This document shows positions 47,597-59,810 of a DNA stretch of 64,000 nucleotides, piece by piece. The first letter of the stretch is position 1. Each line of letters starts with the position of its first letter. The notes beneath the pieces are model-generated. The model ran no database searches. It was not told the DNA's origin and saw nothing but the letters and a program-made list of their open reading frames with translations. The translations under genes and the position numbers were made by a program. The stretch comes from Pagrus major (lineage: Eukaryota; Chordata; Actinopteri; Spariformes; Sparidae): the NCBI RefSeq assembly GCF_040436345.1, contig NC_133225.1:22238040-22302039 (forward strand), written 5' to 3'.

Positions 47597-50500
47597 ATGG
47601 CCGCTGCTGCTGCCGTTGCTTCATCCTCCAAAGGCAGTCTGAGAGAGGACCTGACATGTGCCATATGCTGCGATCTGTTCAGGGAGCCTGTCATGTTAGC
47701 CTGTATGCACCACTTCTGTAAACCCTGCATCTCCAGGTACTGGAGGGGGACTCAGGGCCCTGTGACCTGCCCTCAGTGTCGCAAGGAGTTCAGCTCCAAG
47801 CAGTTTCAAACCAACTACCTCGTGACAGCCATGGTGGAGAAGGTCAGGGCCACAACCTCGGACACTTACATCAAGAACCTAGAGGTGAGTTTACGCCTCC
47901 GCTTCATGTTGAACCGTGATCCTGCTGGCTGCCTTCCATGCCTTTACAGTTGTCATCTGGAAAGCGTTATTAAGTGTTCAGCAGTCTTATACAAATAATC
48001 TTATGTTCCAAAGTAAACCAATCGATTAAAAATGAGCCCTCTGTGAAATTGAGTTATATAAGTTAGACACAATTATGTTCTATGTTTCAGTACACATCTG
48101 TGTTTACTTCACTGTAGTTCCACCCTGAACGTGTCTCGCATGAATTGCTCAGGGCAAAGTCCACTCTCCACTCCCTTTTATATAACCTTGTATGACTGAA
48201 TATTTGACTTAACCACAGCAGGGGAACCAGAATAAGAAAATGGTCTGTACATTTTAATATAATCCAATCCAACATTCCTTTAATAAATCCTACGTACTGT
48301 GATCCTACACGTAGTGTGTCAGGAAGGTGTTTATTCAACTTAATGGTAGAATAGTTGAACCTTTTAGAAAATAGGTTTATTGATTATCTTGTATCTAGAG
48401 AGTTAGATCGATATCGCTCTCTCCTGTAGATATAAGCCAAAAGCCAGCAGGTGTTTAGCTTAGCCTAGCATAAAGACTGGGAAAAGGGGGAACCAGCTGG
48501 CCTGGCTGTGTCCAAAGGTAATAAAATGCACCAGCCGAGCTCACTGATAAACACGTAATATCTTGATTGTTTAATTTGTACAAAAACTGGAGTGTAAACG
48601 CAACAAGTGGCAGGATATATGAATGGGGTGTATGTGTACGAGTATTTCTTGAGTAGGTGCCGACACATCCTGTGTTCTCAACTGCATGACTGCCAACCTT
48701 ATGATCATCACAAGACTTCAGGAAAGTGAAAGAGCGTACCCACCAAAATGTTTAACTATTTCTTCAATGTTGTTGTTTGTGCTGTTGTTGTACCAGATAA
48801 AAGGTGGTGTTTCAAAATATCAGAAACATCTTTCAATAAAACACGGCAGTTGAATTCATTAACAGAAAGTACTTCCTTACGACGCCGTCAACTCAATCCA
48901 CAAAAGTATCAGGCTCAGCAAAAAGAGACCCGTTTGAGCTAGTCGTCTTTAATGCAGGGCTATTTTGGTTCTGGTCACTATGCAACAGTTGCTTTTGAAT
49001 TTCTTGATCCTCTGCACAGTCTCTCTGTGTCACTGTTTCTGTTCCCAATCTGATTTGATTTGCATATTGCTGAACAGAAACAACTGAGAGAGACATTGGA
49101 GAGCCATCGCCTGAGGAAGGAGGACTTCATTAACAGCATTCGCAGAGACAAAGACAAGATGGAGACCATAAAGGTACACTGCTGTTGGGAAACTCGAGGG
49201 ATGGCAGCACTTAGCAGATAAGAATGCAAATGTCCCTCCCTAATGGCTGTTTGCAGTATGTCACTGTGCATGTTGAGTGGTGTTTGCAGATGTGGTAAGT
49301 GACAGTTTGTGCTGTGTTATTTGTAAAACATAATGGTCTTGTGCTTGGATGCATAAATGCTTTTCTAACCTCTGACTTAATTGTGTGTCAACTATGCGCA
49401 GCAAATCCTTCCTCCGACATACGGTCTTATTTTTACATGACAATGATTGTGCCTGACTGATGCATTAAACCAAACAATTTTGCTTGAAGTTGCTTAAACG
49501 CTAATTGACAAGACTTCATTATAGCACACGACAAACTGCACAGGCAGAGGAAACGGAAACAAAAACACATCTAATGTGTGTGTGACAGATGGAAGATAAT
49601 TGTTTGAGTTTAGTTGTGCATGCTGTGCTGAGATGATCAACAGGAAATCCTTTGCTGCTTAAACGGAGTGTAGTTGTTTGGCACAAAGCTCTTTGACGTG
49701 TATGAATTGTTGCTTCTTTACCACTTATTTGTGTCTCTGGAGATATGTACTTTGCAGAAGTTATCAAGAGCTTTAATTGTACAAGTTGCTTAGCAACATC
49801 TTTGCTAACTCTTTATCCTTTCCATCTGGTCAATTAGAAATGTGCTATTAAAAAGAAAGCAAGATGTTGCATTATGTCCTCTACCTCTTCCATCATAACA
49901 TAATTTCTCCCTGTTGCAGAAAATCGGAGCAGATCTGCAGACTCGTGTCAAAGGGGAATTCCAAGCTCTCCATCAGATCTTGCAGGACGAGGAGACCTGC
50001 GTGCTGGAGCAGCTGAGGAGAGAGCAGGAGGAAGAGCTGGAGAAAGTTCAGCACCACCTGGAGGCCGTCGAGCTGGTTGTGAGGGAGCTCGAGGACAATA
50101 TCAGAACGCTACGGCAGGCAAGTGCCAACACTGAGGGCACCGTACTGACTGAGGTGAGATCTCCGCTCAAAGATATCGAGGACTGAAACTGGCCAAATCA
50201 GAAATTAATTAGAAAAATGAATACTTGTCTCAATAAATAAACTGACATGCCATCAAATTTACTTATTTATTTATTTCTGTTCTTTGCATTTTACCACAAA
50301 CGTATTTATTTCTACATTTCTTTATCAATTTCTGCTTTCTCATGAAAATGTTGAGGCTCTTAATCAAAGTGTATTGTGGGTCATTTTATTTTCTCCATTT
50401 AAAAAATGATCCCGATCAGCCTCTCTGAAAGACACCTCAGTGATCCCAAGACTGTCTCTCTTGGTTTTTTTTTTGGCCCTGTCCCACCCTACAGTGCTGT

Positions 50501-52109
50501 GATTGGCTCTGAATGACAAAACATGATGAAAAATTAAGAAATACAGAAACGTCAAAAGAAATACAGAAGTAAATAAGTTTGTGGAAATGGATAGGGCGGA
50601 ATTGCAAATGAAAAATACTACAGAAGTAAATACAGAAATAAAAATGCAAAAAAAAAATCGAAGACTTTTAAAAATGGATCCGTTAATAAATGAAATGGAA
50701 AATGAAGTCTAAAGTTAAAACAAAGATAAACAAATACAGAGGAAAATTAAAGTCAAATTGAAATTCAATTAAAATCCTTTATGTCACATTGTATAGATTA
50801 ATGTCTAGAATATTATTTTTGGTGCATTTAATGGCATATTTATTGAGCCATTTACTTTCTTTATTTCTTTATTTCTGATTTTGGCAGGTTCAGTCCTCCA
50901 TACAAGGTGGCTGTCAAGCTTTGTATTTGTAGATCACATCTGAACTTTAAATAAAACCAAGAGCTTCATCTTACTTGACTTGTGAAGTTTGAAACAAACA
51001 GTTGTTAATGTGATTTTTTTTTTCTTTCATTTCCTTCTCTAGGTCCCACAGCTGAGGTAAATTCAGTTCATTCCAGTGTTATGAATGATTGGTAGCTTTT
51101 GTCATTTTGGCACCTCATATTTCATTTGATTTCTACATTTCCATTTACATTTAGTGTCATTTGTGCCGAGAATAAATTATCCTAAAGTCTATGTTTGCTT
51201 TGTTTTTCGACAGACCGTGCATGCTGATGGATACTGCCCCGGAGTTTGATATCAATGCTTTCAGCAACAAATACTTGGCCCCGTTACAGTACATCACATG
51301 GAGAAAGATGTTCAAGTCCTTGAAACCAGGTATTTGTTCCTCTAATGTGCTTCATTGGACACAATAATAATTACAGCAAAATTATCTAATTATTTTAATA
51401 AGCTATTGAAGTGGTGAGAGAGTGACAGTAATGACACCATTGTCCCACTGATAGGATATATTTTCTATTCAAAATGTGACGCTCTGTTGAATCTTCTTCC
51501 AAAAAAATATTATCACTGATGTGATTCATTAAATTGTTTCAACCCAAAGGTCCTTCCCCATTAACGTTCGATATCGACACAGCGCACCCGAGCATCCACA
51601 TCTCCAGGGACAAAACTGTGGCAGTCGAATGTGACGCTGTGGTCCCATATTCGGACCACAACAAGCGTTTCCTCCAGTGTGTCAACATCCTGGCTGCCCA
51701 GGGCTTCCAGTCTGGTCGACACTACTGGGAGGTAGAAGTAGGCTCCAAACCCAAGTGGGACCTGGGCGTCGCCTCTGAGGCCATAGACAGGCACGCTCGG
51801 ATTAAGCTGAGCCCTGAAAGTGGCTACTGGACGCTGCGGTTGCGCAATGGGAACGAGTACTCGGCTGGCACGCAGCCCTGGACCAGGCTGCAGCTCGCCT
51901 CCTCCCCTCAAAGGCTCGGCATGTTCTTAGACTGCGAGGAGAGAAGAGTGTCCTTCTACAACGCCGACGACATGAGTCTGCTCTACTCATTCACCAACGG
52001 GCCGAGAGGCAAGGTGTTCCCCTTCTTCAGCCCATGCATCAGTGGGAGCAGTCAGAGACCTCAGCCCATCAAACTCCTCCACTACCCTGCTGTGGCTCTG
52101 TCGGGCTAA
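47597..52109 (+). CDS. TRIM-like RING E3 ligase without B-box (RING, coiled coil, PRY-SPRY)
   Basis: Six coding exons join in frame: 47597-47884, 49078-49173, 49920-50153, 51043-51056, 51214-51329 and 51550-52109. The product is 435 residues. The RING finger is C3HC4: C21, C24, C36, H38, C41, C44, C58, C61. The 96-nt and 234-nt exons encode a coiled coil (about 95-206) rich in Glu, Leu and Arg. A 14-nt microexon adds VPQLR. The last exon holds PRY (about 256-270) and SPRY with RHYWEVEV (306-313) and LGMFLDCEE (372-380). The exon sizes are those of class-IV TRIM genes, but no B-box is encoded after the RING. The predicted role is ubiquitin transfer, with SPRY choosing the target. A fish 'trim105'-type or RNF135-like architecture is possible; I cannot fix the orthology. 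The open frame runs 48 codons further up, but the ATG at 47597 has the best context. Confidence 0.88.
48402..48700. repeat. Interspersed repeat in TRIM intron 1
   Basis: The segment contains TAGCATAAAGACTGG, GCTGGCCTGGCTGTGTCCAA and ATAAACACGTAATATCTTG. This is the pattern of an abundant teleost short element. Class and limits are approximate. Confidence 0.45.
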
Positions 52110-52393
52110 TGTGGAATCAATCAATGAAAGCTTTTCAGTATGTAACAGCTGTCCATTCACTTATTGACCAATGACTGTTATCAGTCGGTCACGAGTTGAA
52201 CATTTCAGACTCTTCTCATTTCCCATGCGCTAATGATCGGGTATTGCCAGATGCTTCTTTTTTCTATCTGAAATGAACATCAAAATCCTTGAAATGTTGA
52301 AATGCCTTGAAAATTGCCGTATGCGGCATTTGAAAATCCCATTGTGCTGTAATTGTCCCGAAGAGACTGAATCATTTTGCCTGAGAAAGAGGC

Positions 52394-52399
52394 AATAAA
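52394..52399 (+). terminator. Polyadenylation signal of the TRIM gene
   Basis: AATAAA lies 285 bases after the TRIM stop codon. A second AATAAA near 52841 could serve a longer transcript. Confidence 0.5.
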
Positions 52400-53965
52400 T
52401 TACATTTAAAGATGCTGGTTCTTCTTAAATACTGTAGATGAGATAATGAATATTTCACATGATCATCTGAATTATTATCTTTAAACAAGTCTGACAATCC
52501 TTAGGCTCACTTGTTAAAGGTTTTTTTTTTTTATCACCATTGAGTTCAATATGTAGGAACTGTGCACTTTACTATGAGATTTTATATTCGACTAAAAAGG
52601 TTCTTCATGTTTTATAGATGAAATGAAACTGTTTTCTGATTAACACACAGATGTAACTTCAGGCCTCCTAACATCTTCCGAACTTTTGTCATATAATGTA
52701 CACTCATTGTTATGTTATTTTTACCATTCAAGAAAATAACTCAAATGTAGTTCTTTGCAGTATATTGTCTGTCATTGCATGTCATTTACATGTTCGATCA
52801 TTTCCTGATGAAGAGCGGTTATTGTAAAACCTGCTGATGCAAATAAATCACCAAATCACTTTTTCTCTTAAACAAAACGTCTTTGATCCTTTTCTGCAGC
52901 TGTGACTATGCGCTCTCCCATGACCTCACTTGAAATAATCAAGGATGTTATCAAGTATCATCAAAGCAGAACGCACAGCTATGAACAGTTATGAATTCAC
53001 GAGCCACTGGGGGGAGACATGTTTTTCCTGCACACTGACTACATGGACTGAGTGTGTTTATGATACAGTTATGATGCACTAGTCACTGATTTTTGCCTGT
53101 AAATGCAAATTAGAATCAACTAAATTTCCTGAATTGAAGAGTGTCTACTGTATTCTGGGAGAGCCTTTATGTGGCTTTATGGACTCTTGTTGTCTCTAAA
53201 GCTATTCTGCCCCCTTGGTTGAAAAGTGATATTCAATTACATATACTGTAATTACCAGCTTCAGCTAATAATGTTTTCAGTTTGTGAGTCTATGTGTGTG
53301 TCATGGCAAGCTGTGTTCCCAACAACACCTTTTTTTTGCAGGAAGTAGCCCCAAAAGCAGTTTTGAGTATTTGGTCAAGTTTGGCCTGACCCATAATAAT
53401 GTAGTAATCACTACTGAGTAGTCATGGGTCGGAATGTGAGTAATTCTCTGCAGGTCCATTGAGTCGTTTGTTCTCCTGACTCTGCATTTCCCCTGAGTTT
53501 CACAGTGCATCAGTGTCTTTTAGCTAATTGTTTTTGTTTCCTGCTGTGCAACTTTAATGCTTTGGTTCACCTTTACCGCTCTGATAAACTGTTTCCAGCA
53601 AATAAAGCTCTAAAAAACACCTGCCCAGCCACAAAGAGCGGACAAAGTATGCAGTTAGCTGGTTAACATAGTTGATCATTTAGCAGCTAAAGAGACAGAT
53701 ATTTCCCTCAGGAGTTGGTGGAGAACAACAGAGCTAATAGCACTGAAAGAGAGACTTACAGTATCATCTGGTGGACACATGACTCCAAATAAATGCTAAT
53801 TTTTCTCTATATCTGCTGGATGTTTGCTTACACATTCACTACATCATCTTTTTATGGTCATAATACGTTAATGTTGTGTTTACTGCTCGTTTTGCTGCCT
53901 CCAAGTGACCAAAAAAATACATCAAAATAAGTTTAAATTAATTTGAGACTGAAAAGTATCAATTA

Positions 53966-54740
53966 AATAAGATAAGATAAGATAGGTTAGATGTTCCTTT
54001 ATTGATCCCCCTTGGGAGAAATTCACAGGTAACACGGCAGTACAGAGGGAAATAAGTAGCAGCACAAGAGTACGTCTCAAAAAATAGAGACAATAATAAG
54101 GAGAGAATAAAATAACAATTTGAATAAAAATACAATAAAAACTATTAGAATAAAGATAAACATACTATATACAGTAACTGTCCTTGTGTGTACATGATGT
54201 GTGCAGTATATAATAAATGTGCCTGTGCAATATGTGCAACGTGCAGGGTTCCTGAGATAATAAAAAACACCAGAACAGAAAAAAGTCAGTCTTTGTGACA
54301 TAAAGTGTGTGGTTGTGTCCTTAGTCAGTGGAGAAAGGAGGTGTCTCCCAATGCCACCTCCCCAGCACACTGCTGCAAAGAATATGACACTTGCTGCCAC
54401 AATGACATGTTTTGGCGAATATTTTCAATACCTTCCACGTCATTTGACCCATTGACTCAAAATCAATGCCAAAATGTCTTCTGATACTGGTTGAATGAGA
54501 CACACCTGTTTTTATTCGATTTTGCTATAATTTCTATTTTTAATGAATATTTTAAAGCCTGCCTCTAACCAAACCCTAACCGTAGATCTAACTGACTGGT
54601 AGAACATTTGTAGCAGCCTAGTGCACACACTGAAAGACCTGAGCCTCCTCAGAAACAACAGCCTGGTTGTCCCTTCCTGCAGAGGGCCTCAGTGTTGTCT
54701 GACCAGTCCAGTTTATTGTTCAATGAAAGGACTTGAAGAA
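53966..54740 (-). mobile_element. Truncated non-LTR retroelement (CR1/L2/Rex1-like)
   Basis: Read on the minus strand, it ends with GGGATCAATAAAG and a short TATCT/TTATC simple tail. The ASVIFFAAVCWGGGI stretch (about 54400-54350) and, further upstream, LDWSDNTEALCRKG (about 54730-54690) match parts of the reverse transcriptase C-terminus seen at 58514-59810. The two matches are separated by unrelated sequence (about 54400-54600). The copy is broken and cannot code. Confidence 0.6.
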
Positions 54741-55824
54741 CTTGAGGAAGTTGATTTGAGCTGCAGTAACTTACCTGTAACTGCTGCTCCTTCTTCTTGT
54801 CGGGAAGCTTGCCATAACCGATGACTGATAGCGAACTTGACCTAGAACCGGTCAATTTGCTATTGATTTTACGGTACACTGTATGGTGCTGTAAAGCAGA
54901 CCTGCCTGGGATTGATTATTCTGGCTTTGAATGGCCAGGCTGCTTCTTCTTTACCTCTGAATCAGACATTTAACAAACAAAACACACAACTGCACCCGAA
55001 ACTCTCTGTCTATGCGTGTGTGTTTGTGTGCTTAATCATCCAAGTGCACATCTCTTGTACCCTCTGACTTTTTATATCAGAGTGTGTATGGTACATGGGT
55101 TTTCAATTTTCAAAACCCCTTCCTGTAAAATAAAACCGGGAAGATAACTGCTAACTACAGGAGTGTTGTCCTCTTAGTACATGATTTTCATTCTCACCTC
55201 CGAGGACTCCTGGTGGATGGATTGCGTGGGCGGTCGGGGTTAACAGGACTTGGACAAGGCTGGAAGAAATCTGCAGACTTCAGTTTCACTGGAGACATCG
55301 CTGCATCTGACCCCTTGTAAGAGTTATTGCAGACTTTTAATAGTGAGCTTCTCCAAGGGCGCCTCTGCTCAGCTTTGGTTTGTTGAACATCTGCAAGGAT
55401 TTGTGTTCATAAGCACAGAAGATAACTCTTTACCTCAAATGAATGGAAGACTTTTGACATGAGCAGATAAAATTGCATTGAGAGACCAGATATATTGTTT
55501 GGTGGATTAAACACAGCTGACCAAAGAGGAAAATATCAAGTAGTTCTCTTCTAATATTCCTCCTGAGGCTGTGTCTACCTCACTGTGGTATGTGTTCACT
55601 TCACTTGTTTTGTAACTCCGCTGTATTCCCGTGGTGGCTTTAGAAGGCTTTCTGATGGTATTAGGATTACCTGCTGTGCATTTTGGATGTCACGAGGGAT
55701 TTAAATGCCTTGAAAACAATCCATGAAATTCAAATCAATATCAAACAGTTTGGCACTCAAGAAACAAATCGAAATCCGCAGCAGCTACAGAAAAGCATGA
55801 AATCTCTCCTCACAGAGTTTGAAG

Positions 55825-56188
55825 CAGGGGTGCCTCAACTTTTTCCCTCAGAGGCCAAAACTGAAACTTAATGGTGGGACACGGCCCAAAAGCAAACACC
55901 TATTGTATTGTATTGTAAAATTTTTAAAAGGATTCCAGGTTCCCTTAATTGACTGACTTCCTTTGCAAAGTGTCACTCTGCCCGCTGTGCTCAGATTATG
56001 TAAAAATAATAAATAATCAGTCCTCCTACACGATTAAAGAGCATTCTACCTCACAGAAAAGAAAACAGCATAAACATTTTTATATTTATTTTAAATCTTT
56101 TTTTTAATTTTGTTTAGCTAGAAACAACTGGCAGGGAAAATTTAACCTTACCAACTTTGGCCCAAGGGCACCACTTTGGGCAGCCCTG
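55825..56188. mobile_element. hAT-type MITE with 8-bp target duplication
   Basis: The ends CAGGGGTGCC and GGCAGCCCTG are imperfect inverted repeats of the CAGGG type. The flanks GTTTGAAG (55817-55824) and GTTTAAAG (56189-56196) agree at 7 of 8 bases, which is the 8-bp duplication expected for hAT elements. No transposase. Confidence 0.6.
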
Positions 56189-56190
56189 GT

Positions 56191-56340
56191 TTAAAGGGTA
56201 AGTTCGCCCAAAAAATATAAATTCAGTCATTGTCTATCCCCTCCATGCCAATCAAAAGTCAAGGTAAGTTTTGTGGTCAACAAAACATTTCTGGAGCTTC
56301 GCAACAAAACAGCTTTGCAGCATTCTCATAAACAACTGAA
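56191..56340. mobile_element. Fragment of the fold-back family seen at 25968
   Basis: It starts TTAAAGGGTAAGTTCGCCC and continues through AACATTTCTGGAGCTTCGCA, matching the left arm of the element at 25968-26551. The right arm is missing. Confidence 0.6.
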
Positions 56341-57116
56341 GGGGATGGGGGCTTGTTTTGTCTCTCTTCTCTCCCCTCAGCTGTTCGTCTCTGTGTCCTC
56401 TGTGTGCTAGGTGCAGATCAGGCATCGATTGGTCGAGGTTCACCTGATCAGACATTCATTCAAAGAGCCTCTCCACTGTCTCCACGCGCGTTAAAACTCA
56501 CATTTTTGAAAGGAAACACCGATTAGGCTTCTGCACGTTCTGGACCGGAGATCTGGAGATGAAGACAGATTTCACGTTTTTCTGTCGGACTTGGATTGGA
56601 GTAGCGTATGCCTCAGGATGTCAAGCTGAGTGTTTGCACTGACGTCCAGAGCCAGATAGATCCGGAGTGTATCCTGTAGTTTTCTGTATACTTTCTGTTC
56701 TCTTAATTGCACATGGAGCTGGATTTTACTTTATTCCAAAGCTGACGCATCATATTCAGTCAAAAACATGAAATACTCACACGTGCCTTGCGTCACTTTG
56801 AATCACCTTAGTATTTATGAGTAAAGCTATAAGCGCACCATTCATCACCAAACATGAGTTTCCAAGTGTACATGCAGATAGGCACTAGGGGGAGGCATAA
56901 TGTTGTTGTGTTTGATGAAGATGCAGCTGTTAATTGGTGATGCTACAGTTAAAAGAGCAGTTTCGTAAAGTTTGAGTGGCACATCACCGTGCATGAGGTG
57001 AGATCCCTTCAAATTATCTCATTTATATGATCTTATTTTTGTAAAGCGAGCGAAAGGTGACAGAATGTTGCTCGCGTCCAGTCCAAAATATCATAAATCA
57101 TGACTATCTGACTAAA

Positions 57117-57854
57117 TCATGACAATTATCGTCTAATTAATCCCCAATGATAAGTCTTGTTTGACCTTAAGATTAAGTTACAAATGCAAATGTAGCATTT
57201 GTAGTAGTAACATTTGCTTGTTTTTTAAGACTATTGGGTAAAATGTTTTAATTTTAGTCCTTTGGTGTTTTTTTTTTTGGTTTAAATACAAATACCAATT
57301 ATATTATATCAAGTTCCAAGTCGCATTTACTTTTCATGACTCTATAATGTTAAATTCAAATAGTAAATAATTCAAGTATAGTGAAAAGAATATTAATTTT
57401 GCATTAGGGTTTCTTTCTGTATTACATTTTTGTTTCCTTATTCATATCTAACTCATTTAGAGTCAGTGTGATTTCAGAGCCAGTGTGTTTTTTTCCACTG
57501 TGGTAAAAATGTACCCCAATTTTACTGGAGTCATTTGCAGACTGCCTGTACATGACTGACACAACAGGTCTGGATCACTTATAGTTTTTTAGGTTGTACC
57601 TCAGAGAAACAAATTCTCTTAAAACACTTGAGTGAATCTGTTTTTACGAGCAGTTCTTGCACGACGCGTGATGTTTTTATGATTACATGCTCATAACAGA
57701 TGACAGATATGACAGATGACAGATAACAACAGCAGTTTAATTGCTATTTTTTTTGCTCCGTGTGATCACTTTTCATTCCGGTGTCCATGTTAACAGGTTA
57801 GACCGGCGACACTGGATGCATGAGATGTGTGTGGCTGTGGTGTTGCGTGATCTA
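57117..57854. repeat. Segmental duplication, copy 1
   Basis: It shares long blocks with 63328-64000: ATCATGACAATTATCGTC, CCTTAAGATTAAGTTACAAA and CATTCCGGTGTCCATGTTAA, the last followed by ACAGGTTAGACCGGC. The two copies are in the same orientation ~6.2 kb apart. Copy 1 lacks the DNA element found in copy 2 and has ~220 bases that copy 2 lost. Confidence 0.8.
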
Positions 57855-58311
57855 GAGATTCGAAGTCTCTCCTGTTTCTACAGTTTTAATGTCTGTATCT
57901 GTAGAATATGTCACAGACATGAAGAGAATACACACAACAGATGAGGACGGGACTCATTAGTCAGAAAGCTTTGCTGTGTTTTTTGTTTCATGTTAACTTA
58001 CAACCACTTACATCACTAGTTTATACCTTATAATGTTCTTCTTTCCATTAATCTGTCCAATCATGCAATTTAATAAAAAATGTCTTCAAGCAATTTTCAA
58101 TCTGCAGTGTATGTTTGTACAAAAAGAAACACAAAGAATCCACATGGATTACTTCTAGAAATGTCATTTGTTTTTATATTCATTTACATTGATATTTGGT
58201 GTCACACTGCGTGTCCTCCTCTTGGCCAGGGTGTCTTTTTCCATAACAAAGTCAGAGGATTTGGTGTATTCAGAGTCCACTATTTGAAGGCCACTGTTTT
58301 CACAATTCTTG

Positions 58312-58479
58312 TACTTTCCTTCCTGTTAAAAACTGCTTCCAGAATGAGGAACCCTTTACAAGAGCGATGAAACTGGGAGTGCCTGCCTTGACAAAAAACC
58401 TGTTAACACACAGACACAAGAGTGTGGTGGAAGTTATTTTCAAGGAAATGAGTACAAGGAAACTTCAGCACCAGGGTAC
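58312..58479. repeat. 168-bp tandem duplication, intact copy
   Basis: The unit runs from TACTTTCCTTCCTG to CCAGGGTAC. The second copy starts directly at 58480, is interrupted at 58513 by the retroelement, and resumes at 59811-59964 with the same sequence plus small differences, including 16 extra bases near 59836. Confidence 0.8.
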
Positions 58480-58513
58480 TACTTTCCTTCCTGTTAAAAA
58501 CTGCTTCCAGAAT

Positions 58514-59810
58514 AGATAGATAACTTTATTAATCCCCGAGGGGAAATTAGGTTATCATAGCAAGAGGTACATTCAAGTACAAATACAATCAAAATACAAG
58601 GTGCAAATATAGAATCAATAAAGTACTATATACAATATAAAAGATAAAATGCTGGTATCAAGTAGAGGTAAGTGGAACATAAGTTGCAAAAGGATAAGGT
58701 GCAGTTTTATTTGCATTAATAATAATTTAAGATTATTTGTGTGTTTTGGAGTGAGCGTTGTAAAGTCTGATGGCAGCAGGTAGGAATGATTTCCTGTGCC
58801 GTTCCTTAAGGCAGCAGGGTTGAAAGAGTCTGTTGCTGCTCTTAAGCTTGTCCAGAGTTTTTTGGATGGGTGACAGGCATTGTCCATGATGGCCAGCAGT
58901 TGTCCCAGCATCCTGTCCTCCACCACCTCCTCCAGGGTGACAAGCTTAGAGCCAACAACAGACTCTGCCTTCTTGATGAGTTTGTTCAGTCTGTGGGGGT
59001 GCTTCGCTTTGATGCCCGCACCCCAGGACACCACAGCGAAGAAGATGGTGCTCGCAACAACAGACTGATAGAACATCTGGGGCATCCGGTTGCAGACATT
59101 AAAGGACCTGAGCCTCCTCAGGAAGTAAAGCCGGTTCAGGCCCTTCTTATAGACTGCCTCTGTGTTTGTAGACCACTCCAGTTTATCGCCCAGCACAACA
59201 CCCAGGTATTTGTATGAGTCCACAATGTCAACATCTGTCCCACCAATGCAGACTGGAGAGGGCGGCGGCTTGTTCCTCCTGAAGTCCACCACCATCTCTT
59301 TCGTCTTCACCACATTCAGCTGCAGGTGGTTCTCCCCACACCACTTAACAAAATTGCCAACCAGGTCCCTGTACTCATCCACCCTCTACACGCCCCACAA
59401 TGGCCGTGTCATCAGAGAATTTCTGCAGATGACACGACTCAGTGCGGTACTTAAAGTCTGCAGTGTAGGTGGTGAAGAGGAAGGGAGACAGCAGACACTG
59501 ATCAGCCGATCAGACACACAGTTCTGTAATCTGTAGGGGGTCCTGTGATGGGCACACTATGGGTCTGAGGTGTGCTAGAACCAGCCTCTCCATGACCTTC
59601 ATGATGTGAGAGGTCAGTGCAATCGGCCTGTAGTCATCCAGTGCCACAGGATGTCCTTTTTTTGGGCACTGGGAGGAGGCAGGATATTTTCCAAAGCACA
59701 GGCACTCTCTGAAGGTGGAGGCTCAGGTTGAAGAGGTGCTGGAGAACTCCACAGAGCTGGCTGGCACAGGCCTTCAGCACGAGAGGGCTGATGCAACTTT
59801 CCTCTGCTTG
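58514..59810 (-). mobile_element. 5'-truncated non-LTR retroelement (CR1/L2/Rex1-like)
   Basis: A 255-codon minus-strand frame (59382-58615) carries the C-terminal half of a reverse transcriptase, with VVDFRRNKPP, YKYLGVVLG and VVSWGAGIK. Upstream, in a shifted frame, is the catalytic motif FSDD (59420-59409; usually FADD), followed further up by thumb/finger pieces with KACASQLCGV. The 3' end has GGGGATTAATAAAG and an ATCT simple tail. The flanking AGAAT appears on both sides (58509-58513 and 59811-59815), a likely target duplication. Frameshifts and truncation make it inactive. Confidence 0.75.

Larger units (their letters stand above)
52110..57116. other. Region downstream of the TRIM gene
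   Basis: After the TRIM 3' untranslated region no gene is supported. It contains a truncated retroelement (53966-54740), a hAT-type MITE (55825-56188) and a fragment of the fold-back family (56191-56340). The stretch 56500-56900 is GC-richer but shows no exon I recognise. Confidence 0.55.

Noticed and set aside
47885..49077. Search for a missing B-box exon in TRIM intron 1
   Set aside because: No C-x2-H-type cluster with splice sites was seen. The intron holds an interspersed repeat instead.
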